DNA of 64,000 nt, taken from positions 62,001 to 126,000 of the forward strand of contig NZ_JAHXDN010000003.1 of the NCBI RefSeq assembly GCF_019375555.1, written 5' to 3'. Position numbers and translations under genes: made by a program. This DNA is from Roseobacter insulae (GTDB lineage Bacteria; Pseudomonadota; Alphaproteobacteria; Rhodobacterales; Rhodobacteraceae). Of this stretch, positions 1 to 8,998 are shown one piece after another. Each line of letters starts with the position of its first letter. Within the stretch, counting starts at the first letter, position 1. Below the pieces are notes generated by a model. It saw nothing but the letters and a program-made list of their open reading frames with translations, was not told the origin of the DNA and ran no database searches.

Positions 1-1
1 C

Positions 2-583
2 GAAGAAGGTGGCGGTGAGGAAGGGCAGGACCCGACGCGGCGCTGGATCGTGGACCCGCTGGATGGCACCACCAACTTTCTGCATGGTCTGCCGCATTGG
101 GCGGTATCCATCGCGCTGGAGCATAAGGGACAGATCGTGGCAGGCGTGATCTTTGACCCGGCCAAGGACGAGATGTTCTTTGCTGAAAAGGGCGCCGGCG
201 CGTGGATGAACGAAAGTCGGCTGCGGGTTTCCGGGCGCAGCAAAATGATTGAAAGCCTGTTTTCGACCGGGCTGCCATTCGGGGGCCGGCCCGATCTGCC
301 CGACACGCTCAAGGAGATTGCCCGCGTGGCACCGGTATGTTCCGGCGTTCGTCGCTGGGGGGCCGCGGCGCTGGACATCGCATACGTGGCCGCAGGCCGG
401 TACGACGGCTTTTGGGAACGGCGCCTCAACGCATGGGATCTGGCGGCAGGGTTGATCATCGTCCGGGAGGCAGGCGGCCTGGCCGAGGCAATCGATACCG
501 CGGGCGATATCATCGCTGATGGCACGATCATCTGCGCAAATGAGGCGCTTTTCTCGCCCCTTGCGAAACTGGTGCGCAGCTAG
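2..583 (+). CDS. suhB: Inositol monophosphatase family protein (5' end missing)
   Basis: This is the C-terminal part of an inositol-1-monophosphatase (SuhB/IMPase family), a Mg-dependent cytoplasmic phosphomonoesterase. The reading frame is open from base 2, so the start codon lies left of the window. The fragment opens with the acidic EEGG region, followed by the metal-binding motif WIVDPLDGTTNF. Near the C-terminus is the second family signature, NAWDLAAGLIIVREAGG. About 194 residues are visible of the usual 260 or so. In proteobacteria SuhB can also act in rRNA transcription antitermination; nothing here tests that. The family call is secure, the exact substrate is not. Confidence 0.93.
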   Translation, partial: EEGGGEEGQDPTRRWIVDPLDGTTNFLHGLPHWAVSIALEHKGQIVAGVIFDPAKDEMFFAEKGAGAWMNESRLRVSGRSKMIESLFSTGLPFGGRPDLPDTLKEIARVAPVCSGVRRWGAAALDIAYVAAGRYDGFWERRLNAWDLAAGLIIVREAGGLAEAIDTAGDIIADGTIICANEALFSPLAKLVRS

Positions 584-599
584 AGCGGCCCTCGGCCCA

Positions 600-1361
600 T
601 TACGTCCAGGGGCCGCGCTTGCGCCGCGAGACCTTGGGAATGCGGCTCGTGGTAACGGTATAAAGCACTTCGGGATGGGGCGGATGCCCTTTGGTGCGGC
701 GCCAGTATCCCGGCCCGCCGCGTTTCAGCCAGACAGGGGTCGCCAGCGCCAGACCGGCGAGAAATCCGCCTGCATGGGCCCAGTAGGCAATGCCGCCGGT
801 ATCCGGGTCGGAGGCGACGCCGCCGGCAAACTGCATCGCAAACCAGACAGCCAGAATGATCCAGGCCGGAATCGGGAAGATGCGGAAAAAGACGATGAAG
901 ATGATCAGGATATCGACCTTGGCTTTCGGGTAGAACAGCAAATACGCCCCCATGACACCGGCAATTGCCCCGGAGGCACCGACGGTCGGAACATTTGAAA
1001 CCGGGGCCGAGACATATTGCGCAAGGCCCGCGATAACGCCCGTGGCGACATAGAACAGCAGGTATCCCAGATGCCCCATTTCATCTTCCACGTTGTCGCC
1101 GAAGATGAACAGAAACAGCATGTTCCCGGCAAGGTGCATCCAGCCACCGTGCAGGAACATCGACGACACCAGCGTATATGTTCCCTGACCGTGGTCGAGA
1201 CGCGCGGGGATCAGCGCCCAGTCCATCCAGAAGGCATTGATCTGGCGTGCATCTTCCATAATGCCGAAGTAGCTGAGGAAGATGCCGATGTTGGCCGCCA
1301 TCAGGATGTAGGTGACATATGGGGTGCCCCCCGAGGGGTTGTGGTCGCGTATTGGAAACAT
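600..1361 (-). CDS. Rhomboid family intramembrane serine protease
   Basis: This is a polytopic membrane protein of about 253 residues with the rhomboid catalytic features: GASG with the nucleophile Ser130, the second-helix motif H71-x4-H76-x3-N80, and the catalytic His196 in AYWAHAGG. Rhomboids cleave transmembrane substrates within the inner membrane; the substrate here is unknown. I chose ATG at 1361 (MFPIRDHNPSG, the common N-terminus of this subfamily). Starting further upstream at 1493 would add 44 low-complexity residues and run into the end of putA. It lies 70 bp after putA on the same strand and could be co-transcribed. It is convergent with suhB. Confidence 0.93.
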   Translation of the reverse strand: MFPIRDHNPSGGTPYVTYILMAANIGIFLSYFGIMEDARQINAFWMDWALIPARLDHGQGTYTLVSSMFLHGGWMHLAGNMLFLFIFGDNVEDEMGHLGYLLFYVATGVIAGLAQYVSAPVSNVPTVGASGAIAGVMGAYLLFYPKAKVDILIIFIVFFRIFPIPAWIILAVWFAMQFAGGVASDPDTGGIAYWAHAGGFLAGLALATPVWLKRGGPGYWRRTKGHPPHPEVLYTVTTSRIPKVSRRKRGPWT

Positions 1362-1431
1362 GGCGTTACGCTGAGCGATCGGGCGGGTGGCGTCAAGGCA
1401 CCCCGGCACCACAGGCGCCGGGGGCAGGCGG

Positions 1432-4400
1432 TCAGGTGACCGCGCCCAGAAGCGCCGCGTTGCCGCCCGATGCCGTGGTGTCAACGCACACATGGCGTTC
1501 CGACCGCACCCGGGCGGTATCGGGAAGACCGGGGATCAGCGGGATAATCGGCCCGTCGCGCTTTGCCAGTGCCGTCTCAATCGCGCGCCCGGTGTCTGCA
1601 TCGCCCCACCACAGCACACCGCCATAAGCGGGTCCCTCGGTGAGCTTCGCAGGATCGATGGCGCCGGTCGCCAGAACCGCCACGCCGCCCAGGGCTTCGA
1701 CCGCGCGGGCCTGCGCCATCGCCGCATCCGATCCCGGCCCCATGCACAGGAGCGCCGGGCGTGGCAGGGTGCTCAGCCGGTTGGACTCGCCCGTCGGTCC
1801 CGGCAGGCTGTGAGTCGACAGCGGGGTGGGAAGGCACGGCGGCAGCACCGGAAGGTCTTGCAGGGGTGTGTCCCAGGTGCCGTCTCGGGTTTCACGATCC
1901 GGTTCCGCGAAACGTGGCAGGTAGTTCGGGCCACCCGCCTTCGGTCCGGTGCCCGACAGACCCTCGCCACCGAAGGGCTGGCTGCCGACAATCGCACCGA
2001 TCTGGTTGCGGTTCACGTAGATGTTGCCCGCCTCAATACGTTCGGAAATATGCTGAACCCGGTCATCGATGCGGGTGTGCAGGCCGAATGTCAGCCCGTA
2101 GCCGGTGCCATTGATCGTGTCGATGACCCTGTCCAGTTCGTGCGACTTGAAGGTTGCCAGATGCAGCACCGGCCCGAATATCTCGCGCTGCAGATCCGTG
2201 ATGCTGTCGACCCTTATCAGGGTGGGCGCGACGAAGGTCCCCGTGGTCGGGGCCGTCAACTCGGCCAGAATGCGGCCATCGGCGCGGGCCTGTTCCACGT
2301 CGTCGGCGATCCCCTTGCGGGCGGTGTCGTCGATGACCGGGCCGACATCTGTCGAGAGGTGCCAAGGCGCACCCATGCGCAACGTGTTCATGGCGCCGAT
2401 CAGCATCTCGGTGAAGCTTTCGGCGATGTCTTCCTGTACGTAGAGACAGCGCAGCGCCGAACACCTTTGACCCGCAGACTGAAACGCGCTTTCAATTATC
2501 GATTGCACGGCCTGTTCCGGAAGGGCGGTGCTGTCAACGATCATCGCGTTCAGGCCACCGGTCTCGGCGATCAGCGGCGTGCCGGGCGCGCAATGTGCCG
2601 CCATGGCCGCGCGGATGCGCAGGGCTGTCGCCGTTGAACCGGTGAAGGCGACCCCGCCGACGCGTGGGTCGGACGTCACCATGGCCCCCACATCACCGCC
2701 GCCGGGAAGCAGTTGCAAGGCAGTGCGCGGCACCCCTGCCTCATGCAGAATGGAGACGGCAAGAAAGGCTGTCAGCGGTGTCTGCTCCGCCGGTTTTGCC
2801 AAGACGGCATTTCCCGCGGCGAGGGCTGCTGTGACCTGCCCGCAGAAAATCGCCAAGGGGAAATTCCACGGAGAAATACAGCTGAAAATCCCGGCGGGCG
2901 GGGTGTTCGTGGCTTGTGCCGCATAGTAGCGCAGAAAATCCACGGCTTCCCGCAGTTCTGCGACGCAGTCGGGCAAGCCCTTGCCTGCCTCGCGCGCCAG
3001 AACCGCAAAAATCTCCCCATAGCGGTTTTCCATCTGATCGGCCGCGCGCAAAAGAACCGCGCGCCGCGTTGCCAGCGGCTCGGACCACGTGGCGGCCTGA
3101 CCGAAAGCGGTTGCGACGTCTGCGGCCGTGGCGGCTTGAACCGTTCCCGGCGTGTCCTCCGGGTCGGCCGGGTTGCTGACATCGGTTGTCGGGCCAGCGG
3201 CATCGACCTCTGCGGCCAGCAGGGGTGTGGCGATCCAGCGGTGCGCCGCAAAGGGGGTGCGGGCCGCCTCGATGGCGTCCAGTGTTTGGCTGTGCGTCAG
3301 ATCGAACCCTTTGGCATTTGCGCGCAGCGGCAGGAAAATCTCCGGCCCGCGGGGGATCTGTGATGGCGGTGAGGATTGCAGGACATCAAACGGGTCAGCC
3401 GCCACCACTTCGGGTGGCACATGTTCATCGACGATCTGGTTGACGAAGCTTGAATTGGCGCCGTTTTCCAGCAAGCGCCGGACAAGGTAGGCCAGCAGGT
3501 CGCGGTGCGCGCCGACAGGTGCATAAATGCGGCAGTGCGTGCCATTTTGCTGCATGATCAGGTTGTGCAGGGTTTCTCCCATGCCATGCAGGCGCTGGAA
3601 CTCGTACAACTCCGGATCGGCGGCCATCTGCAGGATCGCGACCACCGTATGCGCGTTATGTGTGGCAAATTGCGGATAGATACGATCCGTCAGTCCCAAC
3701 AGCTTTTTCGCGTTGCAGATGTAGGAGACATCCGTGGCGGCCTTTTGCGTGAAAACCGGAAAGCCATCGATGCCTTCGACCTGCGCGCGTTTGATCTCGG
3801 TGTCCCAATAGGCGCCCTTGACGAGACGCACCATGATTCTGCGGTCGTGCCGCTTTGCCATATCGTACACTGCCTCGATCACCGTGCCGGCCCGGGGTCC
3901 GAAAGCCTGCACCACGATGCCGAAGCCGTCCCAGCCTGCCAGTGCCGGTTCCGCCATCACCCGGTCGATGACTTCCAGCGATAACGCGAGCCGGTCCGCT
4001 TCTTCGGCGTCGACGTTCAAGCCCATGCCCGCGGATTTCGCCAGCAGCGCCAAAGCCCGCAGGCGCGGCACGAGGTCCGTCATCACCGCCGTTTCCTGCG
4101 CCACTTCGTAACGCGGATGCAACGCCGACAGCTTGACCGAGATACCGGGGTTGAGGCGGATGTCGGAGGACCGGCAGGCCGTCGCGATGGCGGAAATCGC
4201 GCGCGAATAGCTCAGGTGATACCGTTTTGCGTCCGCCTCGGTTCGGGCCGCTTCGCCTAACATGTCATAGGAGTAGGTGTAGCCTTTTTTCTCCATACCT
4301 GCGGCACGTTGCATGGCGGCGTTAATGTCCTCACCCAACACGAACTGACGCCCCATTTCCTTCATCGCACGGCTGACGGCGGTGCGAATGACAGGCTCTC

Positions 4401-4857
4401 CCAGACGTTTGATTGCCGCCCGCAGATGGCGCACTGGCCCGGGTTGCTCATCGTCGAGAACCCGGCCGGTAAGCATGAGCGCCCATGTCGAGGCATTGAC
4501 CAGGCTTGACGTGGAGTGCCCAAGGTGACGGCCCCAGTCGGACGGGGCGATTTTGTCTTCGATCAGCGCGTCGATGGTATCGGCATCGGGGACACGCAAC
4601 AGGGCCTCGGCAAGACACATGAGGGCTACGCCTTCATCGGTCGATAACCCGTATTCCGCCAGGAAAACCTCCATCAGGCCCGGTGCGCTGGTGTCGCGAA
4701 TATCGCGTACCAACTGTGCCGCCGATTTGCTGATGGCCGCGCGCGACTTATCTGACAGATCCGCCGTCCGGATCAGATCACTCAGAACGACGTCCTGATC
4801 CACGTAGGTGCCAGAATCGATCTGATGGCGCAGGGAGAGAGATGTGTCACGAACCAT
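1432..4857 (-). CDS. putA: Bifunctional proline dehydrogenase / L-glutamate-gamma-semialdehyde dehydrogenase
   Basis: PutA oxidises proline to glutamate in two steps: FAD-dependent proline dehydrogenase, then NAD-dependent aldehyde dehydrogenase. The 1141 residues show the PRODH barrel at roughly 150-475 (KGAYWDTEIKRAQ at 347; RRLLENGANSSFVN at 460). The ALDH domain runs from about 560 to 1000, with SPWNFPLAI at 662, catalytic Glu765 (AETGG) and nucleophile Cys799 (SAGQRC). A C-terminal extension follows. There is no N-terminal ribbon-helix-helix DNA-binding domain, so this PutA should not self-repress. That fits the divergent Lrp-type putR next door, an arrangement known from Rhodobacter, where PutR activates putA with proline as co-inducer. 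Confidence 0.97.
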   Translation of the reverse strand: MVRDTSLSLRHQIDSGTYVDQDVVLSDLIRTADLSDKSRAAISKSAAQLVRDIRDTSAPGLMEVFLAEYGLSTDEGVALMCLAEALLRVPDADTIDALIEDKIAPSDWGRHLGHSTSSLVNASTWALMLTGRVLDDEQPGPVRHLRAAIKRLGEPVIRTAVSRAMKEMGRQFVLGEDINAAMQRAAGMEKKGYTYSYDMLGEAARTEADAKRYHLSYSRAISAIATACRSSDIRLNPGISVKLSALHPRYEVAQETAVMTDLVPRLRALALLAKSAGMGLNVDAEEADRLALSLEVIDRVMAEPALAGWDGFGIVVQAFGPRAGTVIEAVYDMAKRHDRRIMVRLVKGAYWDTEIKRAQVEGIDGFPVFTQKAATDVSYICNAKKLLGLTDRIYPQFATHNAHTVVAILQMAADPELYEFQRLHGMGETLHNLIMQQNGTHCRIYAPVGAHRDLLAYLVRRLLENGANSSFVNQIVDEHVPPEVVAADPFDVLQSSPPSQIPRGPEIFLPLRANAKGFDLTHSQTLDAIEAARTPFAAHRWIATPLLAAEVDAAGPTTDVSNPADPEDTPGTVQAATAADVATAFGQAATWSEPLATRRAVLLRAADQMENRYGEIFAVLAREAGKGLPDCVAELREAVDFLRYYAAQATNTPPAGIFSCISPWNFPLAIFCGQVTAALAAGNAVLAKPAEQTPLTAFLAVSILHEAGVPRTALQLLPGGGDVGAMVTSDPRVGGVAFTGSTATALRIRAAMAAHCAPGTPLIAETGGLNAMIVDSTALPEQAVQSIIESAFQSAGQRCSALRCLYVQEDIAESFTEMLIGAMNTLRMGAPWHLSTDVGPVIDDTARKGIADDVEQARADGRILAELTAPTTGTFVAPTLIRVDSITDLQREIFGPVLHLATFKSHELDRVIDTINGTGYGLTFGLHTRIDDRVQHISERIEAGNIYVNRNQIGAIVGSQPFGGEGLSGTGPKAGGPNYLPRFAEPDRETRDGTWDTPLQDLPVLPPCLPTPLSTHSLPGPTGESNRLSTLPRPALLCMGPGSDAAMAQARAVEALGGVAVLATGAIDPAKLTEGPAYGGVLWWGDADTGRAIETALAKRDGPIIPLIPGLPDTARVRSERHVCVDTTASGGNAALLGAVT

Positions 4858-4904
4858 TTCGCAAACTCCAATGAAAACTTTGTATAGGATATATCAGAGT
4901 TCGA

Positions 4905-4917
4905 AGTCATAATGACT
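4905..4917. promoter_or_regulatory. Candidate PutR operator (13-bp palindrome) between putA and putR
   Basis: The 85-bp gap between the divergent putA and putR starts is AT-rich. It contains AGTCAT-A-ATGACT, a perfect 6-bp inverted repeat with a one-base centre. Lrp/AsnC proteins bind short imperfect palindromes, so this is a natural candidate for PutR binding. It lies 25 bp upstream of the preferred putR start, in the shared control region. It is inferred from position and symmetry only. Confidence 0.4.
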
Positions 4918-4942
4918 GAAGATGGCAAGGGAGCAGGGCGAA

Positions 4943-5443
4943 ATGATTAAATTATCAAACAAGAATGACCAGAATGAACAGTTAAGCCTCGATCGGTTTG
5001 ACCGGGCGATTCTGTCCGTTCTCGCAGAAGACGGGCGCATCAGCATCACCGATCTGGCCAAGCGGATCGGACTGTCGAAATCCCCGACACAGGCCCGCCT
5101 GCGGCGGCTTGAACAAAGCGGTGTGATCATCGGCTATCGCGCGCTGCTGGACCCGATACAATTGGGGCTGGACCACGTCGCCTTTGTCGAAGTGCGGCTC
5201 AGCGATACGCGGGAAAAGGCGCTGTCAGCCTTCAACGTGGCAGTGGTCCGGGTTCCCGAGATTGAGCAGGCGCATATGATTGCCGGCAGTTTCGACTACC
5301 TGCTGAAGGTGCGCACCAGCGACATGTCGCAATACCGTCAGTTTCTCGGCGACACGATCTCGACCTTGCCGCATGTGGCGGGCACGTCGACCTATGTGGC
5401 GATGGAGGCGGTCAAGGAGACGATGTTGGCGGATACCGCTTGA
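4943..5443 (+). CDS. putR: Lrp/AsnC family transcriptional regulator, proline-responsive
   Basis: This is a regulator of about 166 residues with an N-terminal winged helix-turn-helix (LDRFDRAILSVLAEDGRIS, then DLAKRIGLSKSPTQARLRRL) and a C-terminal RAM ligand-binding domain. Divergence from putA identifies it as PutR, the proline-dependent activator known in Rhodobacter and Agrobacterium. I prefer ATG 4943 because AAGGGAG lies about 10 bases upstream. The in-frame ATG at 4922 has no visible ribosome binding site and would add seven residues. It probably autoregulates through the shared intergenic region. Confidence 0.9.
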   Translation: MIKLSNKNDQNEQLSLDRFDRAILSVLAEDGRISITDLAKRIGLSKSPTQARLRRLEQSGVIIGYRALLDPIQLGLDHVAFVEVRLSDTREKALSAFNVAVVRVPEIEQAHMIAGSFDYLLKVRTSDMSQYRQFLGDTISTLPHVAGTSTYVAMEAVKETMLADTA

Positions 5444-5474
5444 CGCATCCGGTTGTTGCGCCAAACTTAGGGTC

Positions 5475-6029
5475 ATGAAGAGAACACTACTTGCCGCCAT
5501 CCTCAGCGCAGGGCCGGTTTTTGCGGAATGCCCGGCCCCTGGTGATTTTACCGCAGAGCTCGAAGGGTTGTTCGAAGAGGCGCGTGCCGCTGCGAATGAT
5601 CAGGCCGGGCGCGCAGTGTCGGACAGGATGTGGCAGGTGTGGTTGCGAGCCCCGAACGAGGCGGCACAGGAAGTGCTCAACAACGGGCTTCGGCGGCGTG
5701 ACAGCTACGATTTTGCCGGCGCGCTGAGAGAGTTCGACCGGTTGGCGGAATATTGTCCGCTTTATGCAGAGGGTTTCAACCAGCGGGCCTATATTCATTT
5801 CCTTCGGGAAGACTACGCCGAGGCATTGCTGGATCTGGACAAGGCGCTGATGCTGTCGCCCCTGCATGTGCCTGCGCAATCAGGGCGCGCGCTGACGTTG
5901 ATGAACCTTGGCCGCATTGATGAAGCCCGCGCCCAGCTGTTGGTCGCGCTGGAGAATAATCCGTGGTTGTCAGAGCGATTCCTGATGGCGGAAGGGGGTC
6001 CCCTCGCGCCAGCGGGAAAAGATATCTGA
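5475..6029 (+). CDS. Periplasmic tetratricopeptide repeat protein
   Basis: This is a protein of about 184 residues that starts with a signal peptide (MKRTLLAAILSAGPVFA, cleavage likely before ECPAP). Two to three TPR units follow from about residue 75, for example YDFAGALREFDRLAEYCP, YAEALLDLDKALMLSPLH and GRIDEARAQLLVALENNP. TPRs mediate protein contacts and no enzymatic motif is visible. It follows putR after a 31-bp gap and precedes a tRNA gene. Its role is unknown. The start at 5475 is set by the signal peptide; an upstream in-frame extension to 5373 is arginine-rich and overlaps putR, so I rejected it. Confidence 0.85.
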   Translation: MKRTLLAAILSAGPVFAECPAPGDFTAELEGLFEEARAAANDQAGRAVSDRMWQVWLRAPNEAAQEVLNNGLRRRDSYDFAGALREFDRLAEYCPLYAEGFNQRAYIHFLREDYAEALLDLDKALMLSPLHVPAQSGRALTLMNLGRIDEARAQLLVALENNPWLSERFLMAEGGPLAPAGKDI

Positions 6030-6070
6030 CCCGTTTACACTGCCCGTCGCTGCGCTATGGTGCGCCGCGT

Positions 6071-6156
6071 GCCCGCGTGGTGGAATGGTAGACACAGGGG
6101 ACTTAAAATCCCCAGGCAGGAATGCCGTGCCGGTTCGAGTCCGGCCGCGGGTACCA
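6071..6156 (+). tRNA. tRNA-Leu (anticodon UAA)
   Basis: The acceptor strands GCCCGCG and CGCGGGT pair with a terminal G-U. The D-arm is GTGGTGGAATGGTAGAC. The anticodon loop is CTTAAAA with TAA at 6104-6106, flanked by a GGGGA/TCCCC-type stem. A long class II variable arm follows, then the T-arm GGTTCGAGTCC. CCA is encoded at 6154-6156. The long variable arm and TAA anticodon make leucine certain. No integrase or repeated tRNA end was seen downstream. Confidence 0.97.
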
Positions 6157-6239
6157 CCTCAGGTCGCTGGTCTTTGTCGACTTTTTTGAAAATCCCATGT
6201 GATTGATCCGTGCCAAAACCACCGCAAAACGGTGACGTG

Positions 6240-6254
6240 TTAAGCGCTCTGTAA
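6240..6254. promoter_or_regulatory. CtrA-like box upstream of the chemoreceptor
   Basis: TTAA-GCGCTCT-GTAA differs from the alphaproteobacterial CtrA consensus TTAA-N7-TTAA at one position. It lies about 90 bp before the preferred start of the methyl-accepting chemotaxis gene. CtrA commonly controls motility and chemotaxis genes in roseobacters. This is a single near-match in DNA of ordinary composition, so treat it as a candidate. Confidence 0.35.
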
Positions 6255-6344
6255 GACCTCGCTTGTAAACAGCCCGGAGGTTTGCCTGCCGATGCAGTCG
6301 ATGGGTCAGGTATGTCGTCCAGTTTACACGCAAAGGGTCACTTG

Positions 6345-8924
6345 ATGCCGCTTCCCAAAAGTTCCCGCAGTCACAGCAATATCTTCAACAGCCTGTTCGC
6401 CAAATGCCTGGCGATGGTGGTGATCTGCGTGGTCTCGGTCGTGTCGGCCGTCTCTTATCTGGAGCACCGAATGGTCAAGCAGATCACTTATGACGGGCTT
6501 GGCACGCGCGCCGGTGAAGTGACCGGCCTGATGGCGATGCAGATGGGGGGCGCGATCCAGTTTGGCAATGCCAATGCGGTCGGCGACCTGGTCAGCGGTG
6601 TTCTGAAGGCGGCACAGCCCGATGCCGCGGGGGCCCTGGTGGTCAGATCGAACGGTACGGTTCTTTTCTCTGAAGACAGCGGCGCCTTCGATGAGGCCGC
6701 CGCGACCGAGCTTGCGCAAGAAGTACTGGAGACGGGCCAGATCGCAGTGTCAGACAACGGGTTGATCACGGCGCATCCAGCCACCTTTGGCGATGCCGGA
6801 GACGTTGTTGGTGTTGTAGTGACGGGCTGGTCGACCGAAAACCAGATCGCGATCGTGACGGAGATGGAGAAGAAGGCACTGGGCGCCGGATTGGCGGTCA
6901 TGATCGTGGCGGTTGCCCTTTTCACCTATTTCCTGCGCAATCAACTGTCCCAGCCCTTGAAACGGATCAATGGCGCGATGCATGCGATTGCGGATCGCGA
7001 CTACGACACCGAGGTGCCGTTCACCGGGCGTGGGGATGAAGTCGGGCAGATGGCGCGTAGTCTGGACATGTTCCGTGAAGCGTTGGCCGTTGCCAAGAAA
7101 GCGGAACGCGAAAGCGCGTTCAAAAGTGCGGCGTTTGTTGGCTCGACCGCGCCCATGATGATGGTTGACGAAGAGCTGACCGTGCTGTTCATGAACCCGG
7201 CCTGCGATGCGCTGCTGAACGATCTGATGGCCGACCTGACAGGTGACTGGCCGGATCTGGCCGCCCGCGGTGCGCTTGGCTCTGATCTTTCGAACTTCGG
7301 CGAGCTCCGCGCGTTGTGTGGAAAGATCAGGGATGAGGGTCTGCAGGTTCTGCCGCTGTCGCATAATGCAAAAATCGGCGATGCGCTGATCGAGATCAAC
7401 TTCAACGCGGCGCTGGATGACGACGGGAAAATGATCGGGGCGGTGATCGAATGGGCAGATCAATCCGAGGCGATGCGCAATGCCGCGGTCTTGAACACCA
7501 TTGACGAAAATCAGTTGCGGATTGAATTCAACAGCGCAGGCAACGTCGTCGACGCCAACGGCAACATGAAAAAGGTTCTGGCGCTGCAGGCGATCGAGGG
7601 AGCCGGTCTCGGGTTAAGCGATCTGTTCAAAGGGGCGACTGACGGATCGAAAAGCGACGGTGACCTGCGGTCAGAGGTTCTGCGCGGAGAGCCGGTATTC
7701 GGGCGCTTCGACGTGGAAGCGCCCTCCGGTGCAGGGCGGCTGGTCGTGGAGGGTAGCTTCTCATCCGTCATGTCGCCGAAAGGCGAGGTTGAAAGCGTGA
7801 TCTTCCTTGGGTCGGACGTCACAAGTGCGGCGGAAGCCGAACTCCGGGCGGAACAGGAACGGGCGCGGATCACAGCAGAACAGCGCAGCGTTGTCGATGC
7901 ACTTGGCATCGGTCTGCAAAAGCTCTCCGAAGGGGATCTGACAAGCGACATCACCACCGCCTTCCCGGACGATTACGAAAAACTGCGCGCGGATTTCAAT
8001 GCGGCGGTCGCCGCGCTGAAGGATGCTGTTTCGGCGGTGATGCATAACTCCGATTCCATCCGGAATGAAACCAGTGAGATCACCTCCGCCGCGGATGACC
8101 TGTCCCGCAGAACCGAAAAACAGGCGGCCACGCTGGAAGAAACCGCCGCGGCCCTGGATGAGTTGACCAGCTCTGTCAGGTCAGCCGCGGAAGGGGCCGA
8201 CGAGGCCTCCTCCATGTCTACGGATGCGCAATCCAACGCGGAAAAAGGCGGGGAGGTGGCGCGCCAGGCGGTAGAGGCGATGGACGCCATCAAGACCTCT
8301 TCGCAGGAAATCTCGAAAATCACCACGGTCATCGACGACATTGCCTTCCAGACCAATCTTTTGGCGCTGAACGCAGGTGTCGAAGCCGCGCGTGCGGGGG
8401 AAGCCGGGCGCGGTTTTGCCGTCGTGGCAACGGAAGTGCGCGCTTTGGCCCAACGGTCTTCCGATGCGGCCCGCGAGATCAACGTGCTCATCTCCAGCTC
8501 GGGAGATCAGGTTGCGAAGGGCGTCGACCTCGTCGACAAGACAGGAAGTGCGCTGGATGCCATCGTGACTTCGGTGTCCGAGATTTCGAAGCGGGTGTCG
8601 AACATCGCGGCCTCGGCCCGTGAACAGTCCGCAGGGCTGAACGAGATCAATACCGCGGTGAATGAGCTCGACCACGTCACGCAACAAAACGCCGCGATGT
8701 TCGAGGAAACGACGGCCGCAAGTCATGCGTTGACATCGGAAGCCGATGCGCTGGCCGCGGCAGTTGCCCGCTTCCGCCTTGATCATAGCGCGGCGGCCGC
8801 CCCGGTAGCCGTGGATGCAGAGCGTCCGGAACCGGCTGCTGCGCGGCAGCCACTGTCAGCGGGGAACGCGGCGATCAAGGTCGAAGAAGACGTCGATCTG
8901 GACTCCGGCTGGGAGGAGTTTTAA
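6345..8924 (+). CDS. Methyl-accepting chemotaxis protein
   Basis: This is a chemoreceptor of about 859 residues. TM1 spans about 13-39, a short periplasmic region about 40-177 and TM2 about 178-197. A HAMP domain follows ([18 protein letters not shown]). Next is a long cytoplasmic stretch resembling PAS repeats, including [20 protein letters not shown], and then a second HAMP-like element. The signalling hairpin has the conserved tip [20 protein letters not shown]. The C-terminus lacks a CheR-binding pentapeptide of the NWETF type and ends WEEF, which resembles one loosely. I chose ATG 6345 because AAAGGG lies 7 bases upstream; ATG 6312 and TTG 6282 are alternatives. No che genes are nearby. 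The extra PAS-like section suggests it also senses a cytoplasmic signal. Confidence 0.92.
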   Translation: MPLPKSSRSHSNIFNSLFAKCLAMVVICVVSVVSAVSYLEHRMVKQITYDGLGTRAGEVTGLMAMQMGGAIQFGNANAVGDLVSGVLKAAQPDAAGALVVRSNGTVLFSEDSGAFDEAAATELAQEVLETGQIAVSDNGLITAHPATFGDAGDVVGVVVTGWSTENQIAIVTEMEKKALGAGLAVMIVAVALFTYFLRNQLSQPLKRINGAMHAIADRDYDTEVPFTGRGDEVGQMARSLDMFREALAVAKKAERESAFKSAAFVGSTAPMMMVDEELTVLFMNPACDALLNDLMADLTGDWPDLAARGALGSDLSNFGELRALCGKIRDEGLQVLPLSHNAKIGDALIEINFNAALDDDGKMIGAVIEWADQSEAMRNAAVLNTIDENQLRIEFNSAGNVVDANGNMKKVLALQAIEGAGLGLSDLFKGATDGSKSDGDLRSEVLRGEPVFGRFDVEAPSGAGRLVVEGSFSSVMSPKGEVESVIFLGSDVTSAAEAELRAEQERARITAEQRSVVDALGIGLQKLSEGDLTSDITTAFPDDYEKLRADFNAAVAALKDAVSAVMHNSDSIRNETSEITSAADDLSRRTEKQAATLEETAAALDELTSSVRSAAEGADEASSMSTDAQSNAEKGGEVARQAVEAMDAIKTSSQEISKITTVIDDIAFQTNLLALNAGVEAARAGEAGRGFAVVATEVRALAQRSSDAAREINVLISSSGDQVAKGVDLVDKTGSALDAIVTSVSEISKRVSNIAASAREQSAGLNEINTAVNELDHVTQQNAAMFEETTAASHALTSEADALAAAVARFRLDHSAAAAPVAVDAERPEPAAARQPLSAGNAAIKVEEDVDLDSGWEEF

Positions 8925-8998
8925 CACGCGCAAGCCCCTATCTGCGCAAGCGGCGTAGCTGAGGGCGCGCCCTGCAACACGAATCAGACATCCAGTCG

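Noticed and set aside
1387-2637. 416-residue plus-strand frame opposite putA
   Set aside because: It is antisense to the proline dehydrogenase gene and shows no recognisable protein features.
6157-6344. Possible integration site at the 3' end of tRNA-Leu
   Set aside because: No integrase, no repeated tRNA 3' end and no mobile-element gene follows; the next gene is a normal chemoreceptor.
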